Origin: Campylobacterales bacterium
GTDB lineage: Bacteria; Campylobacterota; Campylobacteria; Campylobacterales; Hydrogenimonadaceae
DNA length: 11,330 nt
Reading direction: 5' to 3'
Assembly: GCA_027065635.1 (NCBI GenBank)
Contig: JAMONQ010000083.1
Coordinates: 1 to 11,330 of the forward strand
Shown here: positions 1 through 5,810 of the stretch, in pieces
Layout: every line of letters begins with the position of its first letter
How positions within the stretch are numbered: position 1 is the first letter of the stretch
Notes under the pieces: generated by a model
What the model saw: the letters and a program-made list of their open reading frames with translations, nothing else
Databases searched by the model: none
Told to the model about the DNA's origin: nothing
Made by a program: the position numbers and the translations under genes

Positions 1-345
1 TACCATCATCTCCTCGTGGGTGGGTCCAAGAACGAATTCGTTTCCCTTCCTGTCTTCAAACCGCAAAAGCTCTGCACCGTACTTTTCATAGCGACCGCTC
101 TTTTTCCATAGCTCCGCCGGAGTGACAAAACCGAGCTGTACCTCCTGGCACCCGGCACTATCGAGCTCCTCCTTGACGATACTTTTCACTCTATCGAGCA
201 CCCTCTTGCCCAGAGGAAGAAAGTCGTAGATTCCGCTTGCCACCTGGTAGATGAAACCTCCCCGTACAAGATATATATGGCTTGGAAGTACGGCATCCTT
301 GGGAGCCTCTTTGAGCGTTGGAATCAGCAGTTTCGAAAACCTCAT
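1..345 (-). CDS. proS: Prolyl-tRNA synthetase, N-terminal part (runs off the window)
   Basis: This class II aminoacyl-tRNA synthetase charges tRNA-Pro with proline in the cytoplasm. Only the first 115 codons are inside the window; the gene continues past base 1. Residues 1-50 give the typical bacterial ProS opening (MRFSKLLIPTLKEAP, then a SGIYDFLPLGKRV stretch). The segment around residues 45-75 corresponds to class II motif 1, and GPTHEE at about 107-112 is the motif 2 region that contacts ATP and the acceptor end. The ATG at 345-343 overlaps the hemA stop by four bases (ATGA), and AAGGA lies about eight bases upstream, so the start is well supported and translation is probably coupled to hemA. 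It is the last visible gene of the operon read from about 3306. In H. pylori proS also follows hemA. Nothing looks broken. Confidence 0.95.
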   Translation of the reverse strand, partial: MRFSKLLIPTLKEAPKDAVLPSHIYLVRGGFIYQVASGIYDFLPLGKRVLDRVKSIVKEELDSAGCQEVQLGFVTPAELWKKSGRYEKYGAELLRFEDRKGNEFVLGPTHEEMMV

Positions 346-1649
346 CTTATATCATCCTTCATGACAAATTCGCACTTGTATTTATCCACCATCTTCACCT
401 CTGCATCGGTCTTGAAGATATATTTCATAGCCTCTATGATCGTATCGGCCCTCGGTTGCTCCGCAACGTCTCTCAACTGTTTCGTCGGTGTATGCAAAAA
501 TTTGTTGAATGCGTTGTGAACGAGCTTTTCGACGTTTTTCTGAGTCTCTTTCGGAATAAAGCCTTTTTTTACCGCCCTTTCTATCTCGGCCATGGCAGCC
601 TTTCGTGCCTGCTCTCTGATATCCTTGATCAGAGGATCGATCATCAGGGTTTGAAGCCACTTGAAAAACTCGATCGTATAGCGACCCACAATCTCGTAAG
701 CCTTTCTCGCCTGCTCTTTTCTCATCGCAAGATTGGTATCGACTATCTCTTTGAGATCGTCTACGGCATATATGTTGATAGTCTCATCGTCGATATCCTC
801 GATATCTCTCGGAACGGCAAGATCGAACCAGTATCTCTCGAAAGAGGCCGGCCCCACCATATCCGCGGTAATGATCTGATCAGGCGCACCGGTCGCGGAA
901 AAGAGAAGACGATATCTGTTTATATATTTTCCGAGTGCATGAAGAGGCTCTATATCCACAGGAACATCTATAGCTTCGGCTATCCTTCTGGCATTCTCGA
1001 CCGAGCGGTTGAATATGATCACGTTACAGCCGCTGGCTACAAGATGTTTGGCGACGATCTCGCTCATCTCACCGGCTCCCACTACAAGTCCGGTAAAGCC
1101 GCCGAGATTTCCACCCATCACCTCTTTTGCCTGCGATACCGCCGCGCCCGCAACAGAAACCGGGTTTTTGGATATTTCGGTACTGTTTCGCACCTCGGCT
1201 GCACACTTGAAAGCATAGTGAATGAGTCTGGAAATCTTTTGTGAGCAGAATCCGTGCTCGAAGGCGAACCTGAAAGCGTCTTTGAGCTGACCGGCTATCT
1301 GGGTCTCCCCTACTACGAGACTGTCAAGAGAAGATGCGACGGAAAAGACATGATGGACAGCACCTTCGTCTTCATATATGTCGGCTCTGCCTTCAAGCTC
1401 TTCAATGGAGAGTCCGCTATGGTGATGTAGAATTTCGAATATCGCATGCAGTGCCGAAGAGGGTATGGATGTGCTTGTAAGAAACTCCACCCTGTTGCAT
1501 GTAGAAAGAAGCATCGCTTCACTGACTCCTTCGGTTTTCAGCAAAGTGGCAAGCGCCCTGCTCTTTTGCTCCTCGTCAGGAAAGGCGAGCCTCTCTCTCA
1601 CTTCGATATCGGTATTTTTATGTGAAAAGCTGACTACGACATACTGCAT
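342..1649 (-). CDS. hemA: Glutamyl-tRNA reductase
   Basis: HemA makes glutamate-1-semialdehyde from glutamyl-tRNA(Glu) with NADPH, the first committed step of the C5 route to heme. The 435-residue product has the normal family length. Visible landmarks: the N-terminal catalytic domain with STCNRVE, whose Cys51 is the expected thioester nucleophile; the conserved GETQI at 114-118; the Rossmann glycine motif GAGEM at 191-195 for NADPH; and a C-terminal helical dimerisation region ending KDDIR. The open frame extends upstream to 1802, but the start is set at ATG 1649-1647 because MQYVVVSFSHKN matches the family start and GAGAGGG lies seven bases upstream. That ATG shares one base with the stop of the polyprenyl synthase gene (TGATG), and the 3' end overlaps proS by four bases. 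Coupled translation within the operon is likely. Confidence 0.97.
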   Translation of the reverse strand: MQYVVVSFSHKNTDIEVRERLAFPDEEQKSRALATLLKTEGVSEAMLLSTCNRVEFLTSTSIPSSALHAIFEILHHHSGLSIEELEGRADIYEDEGAVHHVFSVASSLDSLVVGETQIAGQLKDAFRFAFEHGFCSQKISRLIHYAFKCAAEVRNSTEISKNPVSVAGAAVSQAKEVMGGNLGGFTGLVVGAGEMSEIVAKHLVASGCNVIIFNRSVENARRIAEAIDVPVDIEPLHALGKYINRYRLLFSATGAPDQIITADMVGPASFERYWFDLAVPRDIEDIDDETINIYAVDDLKEIVDTNLAMRKEQARKAYEIVGRYTIEFFKWLQTLMIDPLIKDIREQARKAAMAEIERAVKKGFIPKETQKNVEKLVHNAFNKFLHTPTKQLRDVAEQPRADTIIEAMKYIFKTDAEVKMVDKYKCEFVMKDDIR

Positions 1650-2545
1650 CAAAAATCCCTCTCGATCATAGCTGTAACTATCTCCGCCAACGAATCCTCG
1701 CCTGCACCGCGCATCAAGGAGACAGCCTCGTCTCCAAGCTCTCTTGCATAGAGATATGCCTTTTGCAGTGCACCGCACTCCTGCATCTGCGACTTTATCC
1801 ACTCCTTCTCGTCGATACTCAGCTTCTTGCCGTGCAGTGACTTCAAGCGGCGCTTTCCATCTTCGTCGAGCACTTCGTAGAGATAGATATAAGGAAGCGT
1901 CGTCTTGCCCTCCTCATAGTCGTGCATAGCCGGCTTTCCGAGCTGCTCGCTGCTTTGTGTAATATCGAGTATATCGTCTACGATCTGAAAGGCAATACCG
2001 AGATTTCTGCCGTAAACTCCGTAGATATGAGCCTCTTTGCCGGCAAGCATCGCGGCCGAAGAGGCCGTAGCTTCTATGAGTGCGGCAGTCTTTTGATAAA
2101 CCATCTGCATATATGCGTCGGAGTCGGGCTGAAAGCTTTTTGAAAGGCGAACATCCATCATTTCGCCGATGCTAAGCTGTGTTACCGCCGATGCGACGGC
2201 TTTTGCGATACGTCGCTCGAAACCTACCAGCTCCTCGAAGCCTTTGGAGTAGAGTATGTCGCCCATCATCACTGCCTGCTTGCTACCTTCGGTAGCGTTC
2301 AATGAGGCTACTCCTCTGCGTACCATAGCATCATCGATCACATCGTCATGAAGAAGACTCGCCGCATGTATCATCTCTATGATAGCGGCGAGCCGAACGG
2401 CATCGTCACTCTCTCCCGCGATTTTCAAAACCAGCTTCGCACGCAGCCTTTTGCCATGAGGAAGAGCTTCAAAAAGCTTGTAAATTTCATCGTTAGAGAG
2501 CTCTTTTACATACTCCCTCATCAACGACTCTACACGTTCCAACAT
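1649..2545 (-). CDS. ispB: Long-chain all-trans polyprenyl diphosphate synthase
   Basis: A 298-residue class I prenyltransferase that adds isopentenyl diphosphate units to an allylic primer, most likely to make the menaquinone side chain in this respiratory lineage. Both aspartate-rich motifs are present: HDDVIDD at 66-72 and VDDILD at 189-194, which bind Mg2+-diphosphate. GKRLR near 31-35 is the substrate-binding basic patch. The fifth residue before the first motif is Ala62, a small residue; in this family that usually permits long products rather than C15/C20. The symbol ispB is therefore a family-level choice, and exact chain length is not readable. It begins six bases after the upstream gene, with a weak GGAAAG about nine bases before the ATG, and its stop overlaps the hemA start by one base. 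The protein is somewhat shorter than E. coli IspB but has no missing motif. Confidence 0.9.
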   Translation of the reverse strand: MLERVESLMREYVKELSNDEIYKLFEALPHGKRLRAKLVLKIAGESDDAVRLAAIIEMIHAASLLHDDVIDDAMVRRGVASLNATEGSKQAVMMGDILYSKGFEELVGFERRIAKAVASAVTQLSIGEMMDVRLSKSFQPDSDAYMQMVYQKTAALIEATASSAAMLAGKEAHIYGVYGRNLGIAFQIVDDILDITQSSEQLGKPAMHDYEEGKTTLPYIYLYEVLDEDGKRRLKSLHGKKLSIDEKEWIKSQMQECGALQKAYLYARELGDEAVSLMRGAGEDSLAEIVTAMIERDF

Positions 2546-2551
2546 CTCTTA

Positions 2552-2977
2552 TCACTTTCCTTCCGTGTAAAAAATCTCGCTTTGTCCATGATCTTTTATC
2601 GCAAGATCGAAAGCTGCCGTCCTCCTCTTTTCATCGAACGCCCTGAAAACCAAAAGAGCATACGGCGTTTCGAATCTCTTCTCGGAAGCGTCGTCGGCTT
2701 TCGGAAAGAGTTCGATTTTAAAAGAGTCGAGTCTGTACCTGTCATACAAAAGCGGCTGGTAGCTGCGATCGTTATACTTTACATGCACTACGAGAGCACC
2801 GTTTTTATACAGAGTCCAGCGAAAAGAGAGCCTGTGTATACGCTCACCCTCATGTATTTCGATATTTTGCAACTGATCCTTTTCAAGGCTGAACGCCGCA
2901 AAGTGATCCCACTCCCCTCCAGCTCCCAAAAGCGGAGACAAAAAGAGCAGACAGGCAGCGAAAAAGGCTCTACTCAT
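2552..2977 (-). CDS. Small exported protein of unknown function (HP0241-position gene)
   Basis: I do not recognise a named domain. The 141-residue product begins with a clear Sec signal peptide: a short basic n-region (MSR), a hydrophobic core at residues 4-17 and a probable cleavage site near LLGA/GG. There is no lipobox cysteine after the core, so it should be a soluble periplasmic protein, or possibly surface-exposed. The mature part (about 120 residues) is rich in aromatic and charged residues and alternates in a way that suggests beta strands (RLSFRWTLY, LVVHVKYN, YALLVFRAF). It has no cysteine outside the signal peptide. The ATG overlaps the end of the DUF2018 gene by eight bases and has no good ribosome site, so it probably depends on translational coupling. 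From memory, H. pylori carries an uncharacterised gene at this same position. Function is unknown. Confidence 0.85.
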   Translation of the reverse strand: MSRAFFAACLLFLSPLLGAGGEWDHFAAFSLEKDQLQNIEIHEGERIHRLSFRWTLYKNGALVVHVKYNDRSYQPLLYDRYRLDSFKIELFPKADDASEKRFETPYALLVFRAFDEKRRTAAFDLAIKDHGQSEIFYTEGK

Positions 2978-3251
2978 TCTGAGTCAGAATGTTCGCAGTC
3001 AACTCTATATATTTACTGTTTGTGCAGTTGTCGAGATCTTTGGAAGGAAGATATGTAAGCTTGCGTATCTCCTCCTCCATCTCATCCGCATCCATCCTCT
3101 CTTCGAGCATCATCTCAAGAGCGCATACCCTCGCAACGAGCTTTTCAAGCTCCGATTCGACAAGGTTTCTGTTGGCATTGTAAACGATATCGAAAAATTT
3201 CGCCTTGGGCGAACCGCCTGTAAAGATATCCTCTTCATCTTCAAATAACAT
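2970..3251 (-). CDS. DUF2018 family protein (HP0242-like)
   Basis: A 93-residue, highly acidic, mostly helical cytoplasmic protein. The opening (FEDEEDIF, then SPKAKFFDIV and ANRNLVESELEKL) is the hallmark of DUF2018, which I know only from Campylobacterota. The H. pylori member HP0242 forms an intertwined, pseudo-knotted helical homodimer; its cellular role is unknown to me. Two starts are possible, GTG at 3257 and ATG at 3251. I chose the ATG because AAAAGG (3264-3259) is seven bases from it but only one base from the GTG. It is the first gene of the operon continuing to proS, and its stop (TAG) lies inside the next gene. Helices seem to run about residues 15-50 and 55-85. No catalytic motif is visible, so a structural or regulatory role is as likely as an enzymatic one. 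Confidence 0.9.
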   Translation of the reverse strand: MLFEDEEDIFTGGSPKAKFFDIVYNANRNLVESELEKLVARVCALEMMLEERMDADEMEEEIRKLTYLPSKDLDNCTNSKYIELTANILTQNE

Positions 3252-3258
3252 ATCCACA

Positions 3259-3264
3259 CCTTTT
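3259..3264 (-). promoter_or_regulatory. Ribosome binding site that sets the DUF2018 start
   Basis: On the minus strand AAAAGG is followed by seven bases and then ATG at 3251. The in-frame GTG two codons earlier starts only one base after this site, too close for normal initiation. The spacing decides for the ATG start. Confidence 0.7.
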
Positions 3265-3269
3265 ATTTT

Positions 3270-3284
3270 ATAATCAATTGTTAT
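3270..3284. repeat. Short AT-rich inverted repeat in the leader of the DUF2018 operon
   Basis: The stretch ATAATCAATTGTTAT (plus strand) is centred on the palindrome CAATTG with ATAA/TTAT arms, one arm offset by a single base. It lies about 20-35 bases downstream of the inferred transcription start and upstream of the ribosome binding site. It could be an operator or chance in AT-rich leader sequence. It does not match a full Fur box. Confidence 0.25.
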
Positions 3285-3312
3285 CTACCTTTACGGTATT
3301 ACAAAAAGGGCT

Positions 3313-3321
3313 ATTATACCA
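3313..3321 (-). promoter_or_regulatory. Extended -10 promoter of the DUF2018-hemA-proS operon
   Basis: The minus strand reads TGGTATAAT, a perfect TGnTATAAT extended -10 element for the housekeeping sigma factor, with the hexamer at 3318-3313. The expected start is near 3306, giving a leader of about 55 bases. No TTGACA-like -35 is visible at 16-18 bases, which is usual for Campylobacterota promoters. The hexamer contains the TAA stop codon (3316-3314) of the upstream GGDEF-EAL gene. I see no hairpin terminator between the two operons, so read-through from upstream is also likely. Confidence 0.6.
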
Positions 3322-5281
3322 TATCTTCTTTCTGCGGACCTTTTTCTATCTCTTGAATATATACGGGCTCGCTTATATAATATCCCTGCGCCACATCTAT
3401 TCCCATTTCACACACCTTCTCGTAAATCATCTCGTTGCTGACAAACTCCGCTACTGTACGTATCCCCAGTTTTTTAGCGAAATCCACTATAGCATCGACT
3501 ATCACCTGGGCATTTTTATCGTTGTGGATATTTCTTATCAAAGATCCGTCTATCTTTATATAGTCCGCTTTGAGTTTTATAAGATAGGAGAAGTTCGAGT
3601 AACCTGTACCGAAATCGTCTATGGCTATCTGGCAGCCGAGCTCCTTGACTTCACTGACAAACTTCTCCACCTCCGGGAATATCTCTATATTTTCACTCTC
3701 CAAAAGCTCGAATACGACTCTGTGCGCCACTCCATAACGCACGATTCTGTCTTTTATATATTCGACCGTTTCATGGTTTAGAATATCTTCTACGGAAAGA
3801 TTTATGGAGAAGGTCAGATCCTTTTTATCTTTGAAAAAGAGACAGCTCTCTTCTACCATACGCATCGTCATGAAGTGGTACTGGTGGCTCTTTTGCGCAA
3901 GAGGCAGAAACTTATATGGCGATACTACCTCTCCATCCTCTTTCACAAGCCTTACAAGAATCTCATACCCTTTTATTCTTTTCGACTCTATATCGTAAAG
4001 CGGCTGCGCGTAGGGAATGATCCTGTCGTGAGAAAGAGCGCTTTTTATCTGACGAATCCAGTAGATATTCTCCCTGTACCTTGTTTCGAGATTCCATTCC
4101 GAAGAGAAGATCATGACCGGCTTTCGCTGTTTTCTCGCCTCCTTCAAAGCCATATCGGCCTGCTCTATCATAGGATTCTCTTCGATAGTGGCTCCTATCG
4201 TTACACGAATATCTACCCTGTTCTCTTCGTAGTAGAAGTGTGTTCTTTCTATTCGACCGCGCAAAGATTTCAAAAACTCTCGCGCCTCGTCATTGAAAAA
4301 CCTTCCCTTTTTGATGAGTACAAACTCGTCACCCGAAATCCTGTATGCGTTGTCTATATCGAGCTCTTTTAAAGCGTCGGCAAAATTTTTCAAAATTATA
4401 TCGCCGGCCCTGTGGCCGTAAAGATCGTTTATCTCGGTAAAGTCGTCAATGTTGACGATAGCCACCAGCGCTTCGGTCTGTTTGGATAGATCATCCATCA
4501 AAGCGCGCCTGTTTGGAAGTCCCGTCAACTGGTCGGTATATAGCTGCTGCCATAACTGCGCAGTCTTCTCCTCCACTTTCTGTGAAAGAATCTGTTTCAT
4601 GTTCTCCTGTAGTTCGGCATAGGCGTTTACATTCTCGTGCATCTTTTCGACGGCATTGACGATCAGCCTGATCTCTTCATCGTCGCTTTCGAAGTCGAGT
4701 ACCAGCTCACCCCCTTTTACATCATAGTCGGTAAGCGCGACGGCGACTTTTTTAAGCGGCGTAAGCCGTTTGCGTATCTGATAGGCGAGCGCTATAAAAA
4801 GAAGTGTCGCGAAGGAGAAGAAGAATATGAGCAGATGAGTCATGTTGCGCACCATCTCCCGATAGTGGAGACTGGAGTAGTGAAGCTGCAAAACGGCTAT
4901 CTGCTTCTTTCCTCCGGGCTCGTATATGGGTGTCTCTATCTGGAACGTCTCGACCTCTCCGTTCAAAGCTTTCGTGTGTCGTTTCAGCTTCCTTATCGTC
5001 TCCCCGTCTTTTTTCAGATATACGGCCAGAATATCCTTTTCTGTCATTATCTGCTTGACGGCTCTGTCTACCTTGTCGTTGAAGCCGAGATAGAGGTTTA
5101 TTCCTATCTGCGGGGCAAACATCTTCGCTATGAGTTCGGCTTTTTCTCTCTCCACCTCGTAAAGAGTCTTTTTCCCGATATGTTCGAAGACCAGAAACAT
5201 CGAAACCAGAACCACGGAAGCCACAAACAGAACATAGAAGATTATCTTTGTGGAGAGCGAGTAGCCATTTTCACTCTGCAT
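3314..5281 (-). CDS. Membrane c-di-GMP protein: TM - CHASE8-like - TM - HAMP - GGDEF - EAL
   Basis: A 655-residue inner-membrane protein that should control c-di-GMP. TM helices lie at about 12-33 and 148-167. The ~115-residue loop between them, with the pattern AELIAKMFAPQI followed by EKDILAVYLKKDG, resembles the CHASE8 sensor of YfiN. A HAMP-like linker and coiled coil follow (170-245), then GGDEF (about 246-390) and EAL (about 400-640). The GGDEF signature is SGDEF (316-320). The first metal aspartate is Asn277 and no RxxD inhibitory site precedes the signature, so cyclase activity is doubtful. In the EAL domain the signature is EIL (Glu440), and Asn494, Glu525/Glu528, Asp555-Asp556, Lys576, Glu612 and Gln632 are all kept, consistent with an active phosphodiesterase. 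ATG 5281 is preferred to TTG 5284 because GAGG (5292-5289) sits seven bases upstream. It overlaps the YfiR-like gene by 11 bases and ends in tandem stops TAATAG. Confidence 0.92.
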   Translation of the reverse strand: MQSENGYSLSTKIIFYVLFVASVVLVSMFLVFEHIGKKTLYEVEREKAELIAKMFAPQIGINLYLGFNDKVDRAVKQIMTEKDILAVYLKKDGETIRKLKRHTKALNGEVETFQIETPIYEPGGKKQIAVLQLHYSSLHYREMVRNMTHLLIFFFSFATLLFIALAYQIRKRLTPLKKVAVALTDYDVKGGELVLDFESDDEEIRLIVNAVEKMHENVNAYAELQENMKQILSQKVEEKTAQLWQQLYTDQLTGLPNRRALMDDLSKQTEALVAIVNIDDFTEINDLYGHRAGDIILKNFADALKELDIDNAYRISGDEFVLIKKGRFFNDEAREFLKSLRGRIERTHFYYEENRVDIRVTIGATIEENPMIEQADMALKEARKQRKPVMIFSSEWNLETRYRENIYWIRQIKSALSHDRIIPYAQPLYDIESKRIKGYEILVRLVKEDGEVVSPYKFLPLAQKSHQYHFMTMRMVEESCLFFKDKKDLTFSINLSVEDILNHETVEYIKDRIVRYGVAHRVVFELLESENIEIFPEVEKFVSEVKELGCQIAIDDFGTGYSNFSYLIKLKADYIKIDGSLIRNIHNDKNAQVIVDAIVDFAKKLGIRTVAEFVSNEMIYEKVCEMGIDVAQGYYISEPVYIQEIEKGPQKEDMV

Positions 5282-5810
5282 CAACGAACCTCACTATACT
5301 GTAAAGGGCAGGCGTGAACACAACTCCCGCCTTGTGCAGAGTGGACCTGTTGAGATAGATGACTGTGGACTGCTCTATGGTCAATGCGAAGAGTGCACCG
5401 TCTTTGAGATCTTTATAGTCATAGACAAATACGGGAATCTTTTCACGCATGGCATACTCGACCGCTTTTTTGATACTCTCCTCGTCGCCTTTGAGAATGT
5501 AAAAAGCGTCGGAGTGGAGTCCGATATCGAGTTCGTCGAAAGTCGCCATATCGGCTTCAAAAGGTACGCCTCCCAGCAAATGGTCGTAATAGGCCTCTAT
5601 CTTCTCGACGATCCTTTCGGCCACAAACTCATCCTCCGGGGAGTATAAAACGGTAAATATGACCGGCTTGTCGCTATGTCTTGCGGCGATTCCCTCTTCC
5701 AGCATCAAAAGCTTCGGATATATTCTGCTTTGAGCGTCCAAAAGCAGCTCATTGTAGGTATACCCTAAAAGAGATTGCAAAAAGAGCAAAAAAACAGCGA
5801 TATACCGCAT
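5271..5810 (-). CDS. Periplasmic YfiR-like (DUF4154-like) protein
   Basis: A 179-residue exported protein with a Sec signal peptide (hydrophobic residues 4-16; cleavage near LLG or GYT). The rest looks like an alternating alpha/beta fold: strands near 50-57, 101-107 and 125-131. The C-terminal block, KDGALFALTIEQ then NRSTLHKAGVVFTPALYSIVRFV, matches the YfiR pattern of a glycine-led strand, an asparagine-headed helix and a final 'leucine-leucine-x-valine' helix. YfiR binds the periplasmic domain of the cyclase YfiN and holds it inactive; here the next gene encodes a protein with that kind of periplasmic domain, which supports the call. Unlike Pseudomonas YfiR, it has no cysteine at all, so disulfide control is ruled out. 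Its ATG abuts the receptor stop (TAAATG), with AAAGG eight bases upstream. The assignment rests on pattern and context and is less certain than those of its neighbours. Confidence 0.65.
   Translation of the reverse strand: MRYIAVFLLFLQSLLGYTYNELLLDAQSRIYPKLLMLEEGIAARHSDKPVIFTVLYSPEDEFVAERIVEKIEAYYDHLLGGVPFEADMATFDELDIGLHSDAFYILKGDEESIKKAVEYAMREKIPVFVYDYKDLKDGALFALTIEQSTVIYLNRSTLHKAGVVFTPALYSIVRFVDAE

Noticed and set aside
318..1244. Long plus-strand open frame antisense to hemA
   Set aside because: It lies entirely opposite a clearly functional hemA, its translation shows no family pattern, and it has no ribosome site. The same applies to plus-strand frames at 2348-3058, 4637-5317, 5955-6440 and 10196-10828.
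1650..1802. Upstream extension of hemA in the same frame
   Set aside because: The extra residues are basic and unlike HemA, overlap the polyprenyl synthase gene, and the ATG at 1649 has both the right ribosome site and the family-typical N-terminus.
3286..3298. TACC-TTTAC-GGTA hairpin as a terminator after the GGDEF-EAL gene
   Set aside because: The stem is only four pairs and no U-tract follows. It also lies in the leader of the next operon.
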